Assembly (NCBI GenBank): GCA_006503535.1 | Contig: QYRS01000008.1 | Span: 2,294,001-2,358,000, forward strand | Direction: 5' to 3' | From: Arthrinium phaeospermum | Taxonomy: Eukaryota; Ascomycota; Sordariomycetes; Amphisphaeriales; Apiosporaceae | Length of the DNA stretch: 64,000 bases | Part shown: positions 22,972 to 36,322 of the stretch, one piece after another | Layout: the number at the start of each line of letters is the position of its first letter | How positions within the stretch are numbered: position 1 is the first letter of the stretch | Position numbers and translations under genes: made by a program | The notes under the pieces: generated by a model | Database searches by the model: none | Seen by the model: the letters and a program-made list of their open reading frames with translations, nothing else | What the model was told of the DNA's origin: nothing

Positions 22972-24990
22972 CCCTGAATGCCACTTATCCGATGATTTCT
23001 CGCTCGGTTCTTGGAGTTCGGGATTCGGAGTGCGGATGTAAGCAAGCAGTTCGGAGGAGGGTCCATGGCCGCCGCCACATGATCTCACAGCTGCCCCCTT
23101 AGACAAAGTCAAGTTGCCGAACAAGCGCACACAGAGCCGTACTGAGAAATCAGAGGAGTTGGAAGCCATTCCGACGATACCGCCAATGGCGCTGAAAGGG
23201 GTCGTGCCGTTTTCCATTTCCTTCTCTCCCCTCTTTGCCTCTCTTACCCCGCCTCACGTTCTGGTCCGGGGGTCCCCAGCTACATCCGAGTTTTCACCAT
23301 ACCGCACCGTAAAGCGCATATAGGTCAAGTATCATTCCGAGTGGGATCTGCCGGAAGGGTCTGCTAGGGCATTGAGAAAAAGGGCGCGATCTGCGGCTTC
23401 CCGTGCTGGGCGCGATCGGAGGCCGACCGAATACATACCTGCTGAATGGATAGCTGGGCGGGCCTCGACGACTGGCTATGGGATTCCGGCAGTTAGGAGA
23501 AGAAGGAAGCTGATCAGCTCCCAATATCTATTATTATTATTACTAGTACCTGCTGCTATTTGCAAGCATGAGCTTGTATGCGCCCAGTCATCCGATCTTT
23601 CTCGCGAGTAAGTAAGTTCTAGGGTTGCAGCTTCTTTCTGCCACGGTACAGGTTCGAAACGATTCCGTGGGGTTTCGTAACTGGGACGCGTGAGCTTAGG
23701 TACATAGCCAGTCGCGATATGCGAAAGGTTGGTGGTGGTTGGGCTGTGAAGGGTTATAGCCGGTCGCTTCCCTATGCATGTAGGGTTTCCGTTGACTATA
23801 ACACCACACAGCAAACAGTCCTGAGGCGGGGAATGAGAGGTGATCTCCGACGACAGCCTCACTTTTCTCGTAAATGAGCTGGCTAGGGGTTTGGTTTCCC
23901 CATCCGCCATCCTAAATGCTGTTAGTATGCGAGGATGGGCCCGGTATAGTAAGCCTCTAGACTTCTCGCTAGAAGGACATACGATGGGGAAGAGGAGTTC
24001 TAGATCTTCTTTGATGCACGGAGGATGAGGTGGCCTCCTATCCTAGGCCGTTACTATATTCACCTTACGACAGTAGTTTTACACGTAGGGGTTCGAGGGT
24101 TCGTTCGCATAATGCGGCCCAATATATCGTATTGCACGATTGGTGGCTTTGGGGAGGAACGAGGGGAGTGCCGGTTCGCGGTTCGCGGAGGATTCTGCCC
24201 AACGTCCTCCTAGTCGACACACTGCACTGTATGTATTGGATCTGCCACTAGCCTGGCGGTTCGATTAGGCCTCTCCGGCAAATGGGACCCCTAACCGCTG
24301 AGTGCTGTTTACTTTTCTAGGTCGTGCATAATCTACCGTCCGCCATCTGCAGCGATGCCTGAAGCTGCATAGAGGTATGTACATGTAATTACATACTATT
24401 ATCTCGTCTAATGTACGTGTGCGTGCGTGAGGAAGCAAGCACCTACAGTAAGCAAGCAAGCTGCAAGCAAGGAGGAAAGTTAATCTCGTTGTCGAAGCTT
24501 CAGGGCTGATCGATCAGTCTAAACTTTGCTGTTACTGATCTGATCTATCTGCACGGATAAGACAGGCCAAGCAAAGTCACGGCTAAACGGCTGGCTCACT
24601 CACTTGCGGGACGATGGAGAGCGTTTCTTTCCATCCTATTGAACAATCCCTATCTTTGAAATCGCGATGCCTTTTGTGCGTACCAGCTTTTTCATCAACA
24701 CTTACGTACGCATTCCAATTCTGGCATGCCCAGCAGAGCGCAGATCGGATCCTATTCTGGCGCACTAAATTAGAGGGCGTCCTTCATGTAATGGGTTTTT
24801 TGCCCGGAACTGCCAACCAAAAAGCTTGGCCTGGACCATTTTGGGCACTGGCAGTTGAACCACCCCCTCCACACCAGCCACGATTGGTTGGGTTGGAATA
24901 CTGGACACTCCCGGTGGCCCCCTGTCAGCCCTGACGTGATGCTGCATGGGCAGATCCCATGGAACGGGCTTCCTTGGAACTGGCGGTCAT

Positions 24991-25012
24991 GAGAGATAGA
25001 GAGAGAGAGAGG
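24991..25012. repeat. GA-rich microsatellite
   Basis: GAGAGATA followed by an uninterrupted GA run inside the large gene-free stretch. Confidence 0.8.
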
Positions 25013-25214
25013 AACCAACGAGACGAAAGCACCGCATTGCCAATTTGGGGTTCACGGGGTGTTTGAAGAACTGACTGACAGTCTTCACCTTACTTTCTGC
25101 TTACCTAGGTAGGCATAAATTACCGGTCTTTAGAGGTACATACGTACATACGTGTATGGAGACTGGATGCGAGTTGAAGACCCTTATGACGAAGTGACAG
25201 TTGATGATGGAAGT

Positions 25215-25235
25215 GTCAAGAGTCAAGAGTCAAGA
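25215..25235. repeat. Three perfect tandem copies of GTCAAGA
   Basis: A 7-bp unit repeated exactly three times in a non-coding stretch. Function unknown; replication slippage is the simplest origin. Confidence 0.8.
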
Positions 25236-27926
25236 CTGCACTGACTGGTCGACCGAAGGCCATGATTCCATACCGACTGAAATTAAGGTTTGCAAAACCT
25301 TTGCGCAATTGCCCTGGCTTAGTAGTAGTCGCAGGCCTTCGTACTTAGCTACAGCACTTCCTACTCGTCCTTCTCCCGGTCTGATCGGCCCCTAGCCAGT
25401 ATTGAGTTTTCTCCCTCGTCGCTAGTCGCCAGCCTACCGAGAAGCGATTATCGAAAGGCGTCGATCTGGAGTATGCCGATGCCCCCGACGGGTCCCAGTT
25501 TTTCGCGTCTCGTCCCGCACGCTGTCCGCCACCCCAATGCCGTTCCCGGAGACGTTCAAGTCCATCGTGCCACGGGGGAGTGATCGGCCCTGATCGACGA
25601 CAAACCCAGGTCGCGAGGGGGCAAGAGGGCCTGCTCCCCCATCGCCATGATGCCGCTGTCAACGTAAACCTGCATGCCCACCGCTCGAATTTTCGGCGTT
25701 CGACCAGGCGCAAACACGGCGAAACGCTCATCAGATGGCAGGTAACTTTGGCTGGTGGTTCCTCTCCACCTGCCACCGCCCAGCAAAGAAAGCACAGGCG
25801 AGGAGGAGCTTGGATGATTTGCCCCAATGCCCACGGCCTACTTCCGGTACATACAAACTGACCACCAACCAGTATTTCTGTTTACCGAGCTGAGCGAACT
25901 CACCGCTGCTGGCACCGTCTGGGGAGAAAAACAGCGCCAGTGTATCGAAGGATATACCCGGTTTATTGGCGAAACACAGGTCGGTGGTTGACGTGTCGCA
26001 TAGTGTGCTGAAAGTACAGTACTGAAGCCATCCCGGCCGGCCTTCCCACGACACTAGACCATCTGTGACAAAGTATTCATCTGCTGCTAGCCACCAACAA
26101 CCCAAGTGCGCGCATGGCTGCTTCAAGTCAATGCTAGTGCATTGCCCGGCCATGGGTACCTCGGAGATGTTCGTCTGAACAGAGCATTTTCGCTTTTATT
26201 ATTATCTCACAGGGCCCAGCTGGGCAAGTTACATTAGGTACAAATTGTATCTGTCTATCTGGGATCAAAAATCTAATCGGCTGACTACGACACACAATCG
26301 AGGAATTCCATCCTGGACAACTTCCGAGTTCCGCATTTCATGTCCCTCGCCTTGGAAGCCAAGGCAGGAAAAAAAAACTGCTGCCAGGGGTGTGCTCGTG
26401 ACGCGGAGCAGCAATGTGAGACTCCCCATTGGCCAGGTGCACCCTTCTCCGCATCCGCAGAGCGCCTGGAAGCTCTGCCAAAAACCCTGCCGTCTAGGCA
26501 TTACTTCATTTGCGACGCTGACTCGCGCCGACTCTGGGCCCTGACGGACACTAGGGCAGTCACTGCAGTGCCATCGTTCGTTCACCCTTTCGAGGCGAAT
26601 GTCTGTCATGTTGGCCTAGATTCTTATGACTCTTCCAAATCAATTGATGAGCATGGCGAGCGCGAGTGCGTGAGCGAGTGAGAATGAGTGAATGTGTGTC
26701 ATTGATGCGGTGCTACTGTACTATGCACGACGTGCATCTCAACCAACAGGTTATCTGTAATTTGGAAGGATATTGCCCAAGGGATCCAAGGGTTGCCGAC
26801 GAAGCCGCGTTGAGAGGGGCACTATCGACTAGGGTTCTTCCTCCTTGGCCGCTACGCTCCTGCTCAGCGCTCTGCTACGCATGCGACGCCCCAGTCTTTG
26901 GGTCTGCCATGCTCGATTGGGGAGCACTACATCATAGGCAGATCATCTGCAAGGTTACCCGACCAGTCCCTCATAGCCGGTTCAGTCATCAACATCAGTA
27001 TCGCATCAATCGCTACTCAATCCTCTACTCAGCAACACGATAACCTAACGTTCATCACACCAGAGCCAGCCTTTTCTCTCTTCCGCACACACGCAACCCC
27101 CCATACTGTATACCGCCTGCGACAATCAAAGGACGCATCCCACTTTCGCATTCTTTCGTTCTTTTGCGGCCACAAGCAACAAACAGCAGCAGCAGAAGAA
27201 ACAACCGATTGTCAATTAAACGGTGTCGCTCGAGCCAATTTGCCCATCTGCCATCTGCCGTCAGATAATAGCGAGGGGCAGGGGAAATTGAGACAGCAGC
27301 TTTCTTGGGGCGACCAGGACCTTCCCTCCAACACTGCGCCGGATTTGCTTTATCTCAAACAGCAAACTCTCTCCCGCTCCAGACGCATGCTTCCAGCACC
27401 TCTTTGGGGACAATAATGACTTTTGTATGATTCACTGAACCGTAGGTGTCCCATTTCCCTTTGTCTTGGGGGGCACAGAGTCCCAGAATACCCATCCGGC
27501 CGCTACCATGCCCATATGCTGCTTCCCTGTTTTGCATTCCCCTCCACATACAGTACATGCTTTGCTTAACACACACCAACACCTCCTGGCCTAACCTACC
27601 ACAATGATCCCTACATGCCTGTGATGCTTTCACCGCCCAAGTTTGGCCAACGCATTCGTTACATTCACCTAGTGCTCGGCATTGCCGCATAATAAGCTGA
27701 GGTAGCTTATTTCGGTCGCGTCGTCTCGCCTTACCCAGCGAGTCGTGCCTAAAGTCATCCCGAGACAACTCCTTGTTACCCACTCTTATTCTTCTATACC
27801 TATTCACCTATACCACACCCTCCTGTTCTTTGTATTAGATATTGGCCTAGTCTCCCCCCTCCCCTAGACCCTAGGTTGCTTGTGGAAGATGTTGGTGCTT
27901 GCGACACGTCCTAACAAACCGCCACA

Positions 27927-30683
27927 ATGACAGAATCGGAAGATCACTACCTTCGGCCAGACCACTACTCACATCCATTGACGGGCAACGTCTACTACAG
28001 ACCACGGCACCGCTTGTCAGATCGCCCACCCGCCCTGCCAGTGCCTCCTATACGACCACGGACACGACGGCCACAATCGATCCATATCGTCTCGTATCCT
28101 TCAGGCTACATTCCTCCCGAGCTGAGGCCCGTCAACTACCCGAAACCCAAACGGTCTTTTAGGGTTGACAAGGAGCAGGCACGAGCTGATCGACAGCCCA
28201 AGAGCCCCAAATCCAAAACCTCCAAGAGAGCCGCATTCGAGAGGATATTTGCGCCGATCAAGGAGCATTTCTCCCAGTACGTTGCCACCGACAGCGCATC
28301 GGCTCGAAGTGAAACCCCTCGGCCTAGCACGTCTAGCTGTCACCGGACGCTCCGACCAGTGCCAGAGGTCTCGACACGGCCCATGTCCATGGTCTCCGTT
28401 CCGTCCATCGGGGCATCGGGTATGCCTCCTACGACAATGGTGGAGAACCGCCGGGCTCCCCTGCTGAACGCGGCTTTACAAAATTCGCATCGCAGCAGCA
28501 TCATGTCTATGCGCTCTGCTAAGAGCATCATGAGTTCGGCGGTGACCGAGGTGCCTAAACCAGTCGCTTCCGGAAGTGGTGTATCCTGTTCGATCATCCT
28601 CGCCGAGCCGAACGTTTTCCTGACGGGATTCGAGCACGACGGCCACCCGCGCCACGAGACAGCCAACTCGACTGCGCTTCTGCGGGGCAAGCTCCAGCTT
28701 GATGTTTCGAAGAACGTGAAACTGAAGTCGGTCACTTTGAAACTTGTCGGAAAGGCGAGGACGGAGTGGCCCGAGGGCATCCCGCCCATGAAGGTTGAGC
28801 AGTACGAGGAGGAGTCGCTACGGACGCAGGTTCTTACGTTTTTCCATGCGATGCACGAGACGTGGGAGACGCCGTACGGCAACCAGTGCAATTACAACAT
28901 CCGTCGCAGCACCGAAGGCGGCGCGAACCTCGCCGCCCAATCACAGCTGTCGTTGAGCTTGAAGAACCAATCCAGGGGTAACCTCACGGCGAAAGAGTAT
29001 AAGCGACTATCACTGCAATCGGTCCAACAGCGCAGTTTCGGAAAGGGGGAGTCGCCCGGCGTTAATGCCGTGCAGAAGGGATACAAGGTCTTTTACCCCG
29101 GTACTTACGAGTACTCGTTCGAACTGCCCATCGACCACCACCAATTGGAAACCACCAAGCTACAGTTTGGCTCCGTAAAATGGGCCCTGGAGACCGTCGT
29201 CGAGCGAGCTGGCGCGTTCAAGCCCAACCTGCACGGGAGCAAGGAAGTCAGCATCGTCCGCGTCCCCGACCAGCTTTCGCTCGAGATGACGGAACCAATT
29301 TCGATCAGCAGGCAATGGGAGGACCAGCTGCACTACGACATTATGATTTCTGGCAAATCCTTCCCCATTGGAACGAAAATCCCCATCGCCTTCAAGCTGA
29401 CGCCCCTTGCCAAGGTTCAGGTGCACAAGCTTAAGGTGTTTGTCACCGAATCGATTGAATACTGGACCAACGACCGCCGTGTCACTCGCAAGGACCCTGG
29501 AAGGAAGATCCTGCTGCTTGAGAAGTCGGCCGGCAAGCCCATGGACAAGCAGTTTGAGAACTCGGAAATCAACATTCTGAGCGGTGGTGAGCTTTCGCCC
29601 GACGAGAGACACGAGGCACGAGTTGCAGCCGCCCGGAGACGGAGTCTGGAGGCATCGAGGAGTCACACGGCGCCACACCCGTTACCTGACCCATCCGACA
29701 ACTTACTTGGCGATTTGGACCTAGGCCTGGAGTCGTATTGGGGGTCGACCGAAATCGAGATGAACGTGCAGATCCCGACGTGCGACCAAATGGCCAAGGA
29801 CAAGACTGTCCGTCTGCATCCCGACTGCAGCTGGAAGAACGTCAATGTCTATCATTGGATCAAGGTAAGTTAAGCCGGCGGAAGTACCCCTTTTGACTCG
29901 GTCGAGACTAATTGAATTTGACAGATCGTTATGCGCATCTCGCGACTTGACCCGGAAGACCCAGCTGGCAAGCGCAGGCGGCACTTTGAGATCAGCATTG
30001 ACTCGCCGTTTACTGTGCTCAACTGTCGTGCGACACAGGCTAACACTAGCCTGCCCGAGTACTCTGGCGCGGAGCAACCCATGTACCACCAGCAGGCGAC
30101 TTGCGGATGCCACGACGCTAACATTATTGCGACGAACCCGTCTCCGTCCTCGAGCACTGGCACCATCCCCTCAGTCGAGCCCACTCCCATGAGTGTCGAA
30201 CCGTCACCTCTGGCACCACCACCCGTCGCACACCTCGGATCGCAAGCACAAGCAGGCGGCACACAGGCAGTACAGCGCCAACAAGGTGCCCCTCAACAGC
30301 AGCAGCAACAACAACAACAACCGTCGCGACCAATCCATCTGATGCGCTACCCCTCTTTCAACCCGCCCGCTTTTGAGGAGGACGAAGCGCCGCCGCCATT
30401 GGCTGATCTGCCCCCGCAGTACGATATGGTCGTCGGCACTCCTAGTGTGGACGGCTTGGCGGACTACTTTGCCCGACTGGCCGATTACGATGAGGGCGAC
30501 AGCGACAGCGGCGACGAGGACTTCGGTCACCCCAGCCGCATTACCGGCAGGAACGGACGGGTCAATGTGGCGAACCCGCGCACGCCCGGCGGACGGTCGA
30601 TCCCGAGCCGTAGTGTGGAAATCCAGCGACCCCCTTTGCCGACACTGACTATGGCCGGCGCCTTGACACAACGACGAGGATAG
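27927..30683 (+). CDS. Arrestin-related trafficking adaptor (ART family)
   Basis: Two exons: 27927-29864 and 29925-30683, phase 0, 60-nt intron; 898 aa. The first 220 residues are basic and Ser/Pro-rich. An arrestin N-domain begins near 222 (SIILAEPNVFLTGFEHDG) and an arrestin C-domain spans about 455-690 (KSFPIGTKIPIAFKLTPLAK, then ESIEYWTNDRRVTRK). The C-terminal tail has a Gln run (near 770-780, from CAG/CAA codons) and PPQY at about 809-812. PPxY motifs in yeast ART proteins bind the WW domains of the Rsp5 ubiquitin ligase and so direct endocytosis of plasma-membrane transporters. That role is inferred from the domain order and motif. I cannot place it in one yeast ART subgroup by eye; Ecm21/Csr2-like is one option. 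Confidence 0.88.
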
Positions 30684-32125
30684 GCCTCCTCCCTACCTCC
30701 TATTTTACCGGAGGCTTTTTGAAACGTTTTTATATACCTGAGACCTACCTGCAGGACGACGACGACGAACCTGGGGAAAAGAGCAACAATCTTGCTTGTT
30801 TTTGATTGGGCATTAATCGGAGTTAAAAGGAGGGGGATACTTTTTGTGTTTCTTACAGTGGAAAAGATGATACCTTTTGATGAAAGCAAATGTGCTGCAT
30901 GTCTTTGAATGTTGGCAAAGAAGTTACTTTACTACTACTACCCGGCGGCGCAACACTGGAATTTTTTATTAAGGAAGGGGGGCCGGAAAGATGATACCTA
31001 TGCATGCATTGTAGACAAAGGGAAAGGGGGGGAGACGAAAGCTGGATCAGTCAATCAATAGATGGAGGGTCTAATTATTACTTTTTCTTTTGTTGTTGCA
31101 ACCACTTTCTCGCACACGCGCGCAAAGCATGGATGGATGGGCTCCTCGAGGGGCGCGAGATGAGAATGCATTCTTCTGGATTATCGACATCGATATCGTT
31201 ACCATGGCTTGGCGTATCCGTGTTCTTCGCAAAGCAATACACATTACCTACCTACTTACCTACTTATTATACCATCTCATAGCCTCCTTAGCCTACAATT
31301 TGGATATTTATCTCTATTACCACCAACTTCCACGACCGGTCTCTTGTGGCATGTTACTGTACACTGTGACTGAGACATGCTCTCCACTCCACGACTCCTT
31401 TGCCCACGTTCACAACCACGACAGTGGGTTCCGAGACATGCGGGGGTGGGATTGTGGATTGTTTACTTGGGATCTGAGTCATCGGAGGGTTTTTATCCCC
31501 CTTTTCAATTGAATTGGATTGGATTGGACAGGGGTGGTGTCTGAGCTGCTGTCACCTGGCCCTTGACATGCCTTTTCCCCTCCTTTTCAATTCCATTCCG
31601 TCCGACATTCTATCACTTAGACTTTCTTGGATTCGTATGCCGCCCTTCCAAATAAGGGGTCCGTCGCCTTGCCTTCTCCTATTTGGCTGAGACATGGGGA
31701 TCTGAATTGCTGTCCCTTCTATTCCCCCCGACTTATATTGGGTCCGGCGAAGCGGGACTAACCTCCCAAGGGGTACGAGATGCGCTTCCTGTCCGTATAT
31801 ATACGTACGCGTGGTATTTGGTCACGGGGTTCGCTCTCCGGGGGTCTCGAAACAGAGGAGGGGAACATCGTGCATATTCGCTTAGTTTCTGAATTTACAT
31901 TCTGCCCTCCGGTGATGGGCCTTCTGGGCGCTCGACGGCATGTACGTTCTGTCCTCCTTTGAAAGACTCAGAGAGTCCCAATCCTACGATGAAGCGGTAG
32001 TTAGCCATACACGACCGAGCAAGTATTCAAAGCATGGAGCTCAGTCACATCTCATTTAGAGATCGAGTTTGTTTGTTCATTGACCACTATCAATCTATAT
32101 TCATACACAATTGCTGCCTCGGAAG
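30684..32125. other. Convergent intergenic region
   Basis: 1.4 kb between the 3' ends of the arrestin-like gene and the NACHT gene. It is AT-rich with TACC repeats near 31240-31270; no gene was seen. Confidence 0.5.
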
Positions 32126-35100
32126 TTATTCGGAATTTTCCAGCAAAGATGACATGATTGATGCGATTGCCTCCTTGTTTTTGATGACTACTTTCGCCCG
32201 TTTCGGCCACGATTTTCCCATAAAACAATTGGCACTTAGAGCGTGTATTTGACCCCCCACAATCGTGAGTACTTTGCCTTCAGTCGGGACGCTGTCCTTA
32301 GCAAACTTGCTTATTAATGCCAGATATTGTTCCGCCTTGTCGATGGCAGTGCCTTCGATGTTCAGGAAAAGCTTTATTGAACCCTGTATGCCGTATTTGT
32401 CTTTCGCTATAGTACCGTTATCAAATGTTGACCTGAGCCGGTTCGTGTAATTCAGTCTGTTCGGAATCCTTTTCAAATACCGGGAATAATCCGCCCAGTC
32501 AGGGTTTGATGTCCATGTATCAACATATTGGTATGGACGATGATGGAATTCAAGTGTCATAATGGTGCCGAGGAACATTGCGCCCGTCAAAGCGATATGA
32601 TCAAGACCCCTTTCTGTATCTTTGCCAAAGTCTATGACTCTGAGGTAGTTCAGGGCACCATGTTTGAGGCCTGCCTCTACAGCGAAGAAGAACATGAACG
32701 CTAGCGCGAACGCAGGCAGGCCGGTGGCATGAAGTTGATCGAAAAGCTTCAATTTCTTCACGTAGTGCTCTTTGAAAGGAAAATAACCGAATAATTCCAT
32801 TTCGCCTATGTGGTCCCCTTTTCTACTCGTGAACTGAGCAGGGAGAAAGGTGGAGACTACCAGGTCTGTCGGGTGATTGGGCAGATTCGCATTGGATTCC
32901 AGGAGCTGGAAGCAAAATGGGAGCAACCTGAAGTCATCCAGATAGCGGATCGCTTTGGCTGTAAAAGATGACCAGAGGGCCTTTGTGTCCGGACCACTCG
33001 ATAGCATCGAATTCAGGTCATCTGGCAAAGCGAGTTTGACGTATGTTGCAGCTGCCTGGTGGACCTTCTCCGATGCCTTGTTTTCAGCGAAAGCAAATTC
33101 ACCAGCCCGTTTCGATGATGCGAGAAAATCCTTGACAGTTTGGTGCATAAGCTGGATGACCGAATTTTCCGAGATGTAGTCAGAAACTCCATTCCAAGGA
33201 GCTATATTGTTTTTTGAAAGGGTATGTTTGGCGTGCAAACTCTCTTGCTCATGGCGAGTGCCTTTGAGATTGTTTGAAGGTTGCATAATCGTTTGAGGGC
33301 GGCCAATTTCATCTTTCCCGAACACTATGTTGTCGCTTGGCGGAATGATTTCGACAAGCGAGTCACATGAACGACGGATAATGCTTCCGAAGTGACCCCA
33401 TGACTTTATGGATATGCGGCTGTCAGCAATCGAGGGTGTCTGACTGGCAGACGAATTATTCATCCGGTGGTCGATAGCCAATGCATCCCATAACTCTCCG
33501 AGGGTGAACTTCTTATACTGGCTGGCTACATTGGCCCACTCTAGTATCGATCGGGCAATTCGGAGATCTTCTCTGGAAAGAATTTTGGTGAGTTCCTCTA
33601 CCATCATTCCGTAGAGTTCATCGAATTCTTTAGGGAAATCATTGACAATGCTCAGGAGCTCGTCTATTTTCGGCGGATCTTCCTTAGCTTGGGCAAGCTT
33701 GTAAAGCTTCTCGAAAACAAGCACGACCCAGAGAATCACTCCCTTGGCTCGTTCGACGATCTTCTGCCCTACCTCAATGAGGTCGGGTCTTAGCTCGTCC
33801 TGGACCCCTCCAGTTACCTTTCGGGCTTCATACTGATGCACTTGTGTCTGTTTTGAGACTGCACGAGTCCTGGCGGGTGGACTATCACCATCTTCGGGCA
33901 CGGTGGCGCACATTGTGTTCATAATCTTGTTGAGCCCTTTGCCTTTTCGACTGCCTTCCGGCATCTGTGACGGTGTGATCCGGTTGGGTTTCGCTCGCCT
34001 CAAGGCTGCATGGGTTTTAGTTGATGAACCGCTGTCATCTTCCGACTTTCTGCCATACATGGTGTCCTTAAGCTTGACAAGCCCACACCTGACAATCTTT
34101 TGGATGTCGCCACTGTTTTCGTTTTGCAGGATTAGCCGCCGCGGCTCCCAAAAGGCGCTCTCGAATTCCTGTATAGGTCTGCTCAGAAATATCGCCTTGG
34201 CCCTTGAGCGGGGGTCTTGAACAAGCGTCTCAATCAGTTCGACCATCCTGTCGTCATCAGACTCATCGATGCCATCGAATATCATGATGAGTGGGACCTC
34301 AGCTTCAACAATGCCCTTGAACACCCCTTCAAGCTCTTCAAATATCCAGGATCGCTGCGAAATTGGCGGGTGGCGACGATATACTGACTTGCAATAGTCG
34401 AATATTGAACCATCGCTGATTAGGAACTTGGAGAGGATACTTTTAAGTAGTGATGTATAGGAGGTGAAAGTTTCACCACGACGACGGCAGTAAAACCATT
34501 CGCCCACTAATAGCGGCCTGGATGATTCGCTGGGGCTTGTCCAACGTGTATGTAAATCTTCAAGCATGGTTTTACCGAGGACTGATTTGCCACTGCCAGC
34601 CTTTCCGATGATTGCCAGGGCTCCGGATTGGCTATGCCTTAGACGCTGGAAAGCTGGATGATCCCAAACCCAGCGATTCGACTCGGGTACCGGCTTGGCA
34701 ATCGCATCCTTGCGCCTGTTTGCCCCTAGTATTCGGAGGGACTCGACGCATTCTAAAACCAAGTCAGTAAGAGGTTGTGAACACCCATTATAAGGAATAA
34801 GCACCTTGAAGTTCGCAGTCTGGCTTGACAAAAGCATATTCGGCCAAGCAATGCGTCGTGCGCCGTGACTCACGAGCAGAGATCATCAATACACACATCT
34901 GCGAAGCTTCCTTCAGGATAGCCGACACAGTTGCCAGTACTCGATCGGTCATTCCATGCTCTCCGCTGTCCTCTTCGAACAGGTTATCCATTATTACATA
35001 TACTCGGCCTCTTCTTGTCTTCTGCAGAGCGGACACGAGAATCGAAGTCAGTGACTTAACGAATAACTCGGACTTATCGTCGATGTTGGTAAGTTCCACA

Positions 35101-35871
35101 TCAAGTCCTGCGGCCTTGGCTTGCATGGCCATCGAGAGAAGCAGTGTCTCGACATAATATATCTCCAACAGTTCCCTCTTGGGAAGTTGCGATTTCTCGA
35201 TCGAGTAATCTTTCGGCAGCACAAATTTAGGATTGGGGAGGCGAGCATTTGTGAAGATATGGCCAGGCTCGGCCACTTTGGCGCGAATGGCTTGTTGCAG
35301 TACACAGAGAGCCAGGTGCCTATGACCTCCGTTGTTCCCCTTGTGAATCCACAAGGGCATATGGCGGCTTTTTTGGCACCACGTGTAGAACGTCCTGGTA
35401 TTGGCAAACCCGAGAAGGAAGTCATCTTGCGTGCTGGGTTGATTGCAATCGCAGTCCGCTAACACTTTCTGGTAGCGTTGCGACTCGCGCTCGTACGTTC
35501 GATACAGCCATTCCCGATCTGCAAAGTAAGCTGTTAGATTGGCTATTGGAAAAGGAAGGCACTCTGAGTTCTACATGGTTCGGAGTAATTGACATACCTG
35601 ACCTGTTGGCTGGTTGGCGACCTGACGATCCTGCCTCTGTTGCGGACTGATAGTATGCTACACCAATAACCGAGTAAGTACAATAGTCTCCCCAGTGAAG
35701 CACCCAAGAATAGTTACCATGTGAAACAAAAACATCGCCTTGATGAATTTTGGTATTGTCCCCAAAGGTGTTCCCCGAGATATCTCGTGCGGCATCGCGG
35801 GAAACACCAGTGGTTGTGACTGGTGTTTCCCGGGACCCTGCGTCGGTGTTTGCATTTGGCACAGGGACCAT
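32126..35871 (-). CDS. NLR-like NACHT receptor with a second, decayed NTPase domain
   Basis: Four exons: 35718-35871, 35598-35657, 34805-35518 and 32126-34752 (junction phase 1 throughout); 1,184 aa. ATG 35869-35871 is the first ATG in frame. Residues 32-52 hold a Gly/Asn-rich segment ending TKIHQGDVFV, like short N-terminal amyloid-signalling motifs of fungal NLRs. Residues 125-260 look like a decayed P-loop NTPase: GNNGGHRH (132-139) sits where GxPGxGKS is expected, and VYVIMDNLFEED (from 244) where Walker B is. The main NACHT is intact: GKAGSGKS (359-366) and LIMIFDGIDE (464-473). MHQTVKDFL at 845-853 is the usual helical motif after fungal NACHT. The C-terminal 330 residues show no obvious WD40, ankyrin or TPR repeats. 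It is divergent to the HET-s-like gene, 451 bp away. Predicted role: cytosolic sensor triggering cell death. Confidence 0.85.
35798..35832. repeat. Perfect 13-bp inverted repeat in NLR exon 1
   Basis: Arms CGGGAAACACCAG and CTGGTGTTTCCCG are exact reverse complements separated by 9 nt. They lie in the first exon of the NACHT receptor, upstream of the G-D-V motif. A stable hairpin in the mRNA leader-proximal coding region is expected. Confidence 0.85.
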
Positions 35872-36322
35872 CTCGGAAGAATACACACTAATCAGATCAG
35901 AGAAGCTTTCTGATCATGCATCTACCTTCCCTGGCTAGATCATACTCGGCAGTGTCGACGGGGTGTTGGTGTCGATGGTCAGGTCAGATGATATGCTCAA
36001 TATGATGCCTGTTGATATCACGAACTCAGGATAGGTCCTGGTGGTGGCAAGTCTCCGACGGGGTGACTCGTTTTCTTACGAGATACTCGTTGGAGCTGAA
36101 GGCTGGAGTGTGGGTTCTGCCGCCCATCAGGCCTAAAATCATTGGTTCTGTAATAAATAAAACCATGCCGTCTTTGCCATGTCATCAACAACAAGATGAG
36201 CGTGGAGAACATCCCAGAAAAAGCAATTCAGTAAAAGGCAACTGAAAATTTTGCAATCAGCTCTGAAATCAAGCCAGCTACCATCCAACGCAGGACTGGA
36301 AGCCTTCGTAGAATCGTGCACA
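35872..36322. promoter_or_regulatory. Shared divergent promoter of the NLR/effector pair
   Basis: 451 bp between the two start codons, so both genes probably share regulatory DNA. Shared divergent promoters are common for matched receptor/effector pairs. No specific operator was identified. Confidence 0.5.

Larger units (their letters stand above)
22806..27926. other. 5.1-kb stretch without genes
   Basis: I find no supportable coding region: frames are short, overlapping and motif-free on both strands. The stretch contains a CA microsatellite (22957-22971), a GA repeat (24991-25012), three 7-bp tandem copies of GTCAAGA (25215-25235) and GCAAGCAAG-type repeats near 24433-24473. The part from about 26,900 to 27,926 is CA/CT-rich and resembles a long fungal leader and promoter for the arrestin-like gene. 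A decayed transposon or non-coding RNA is possible but not shown. Confidence 0.45.

Noticed and set aside
25345..26153. Two overlapping minus-strand frames of 140-160 codons
   Set aside because: The frames overlap each other in different phases and show no domain or plausible splice model.
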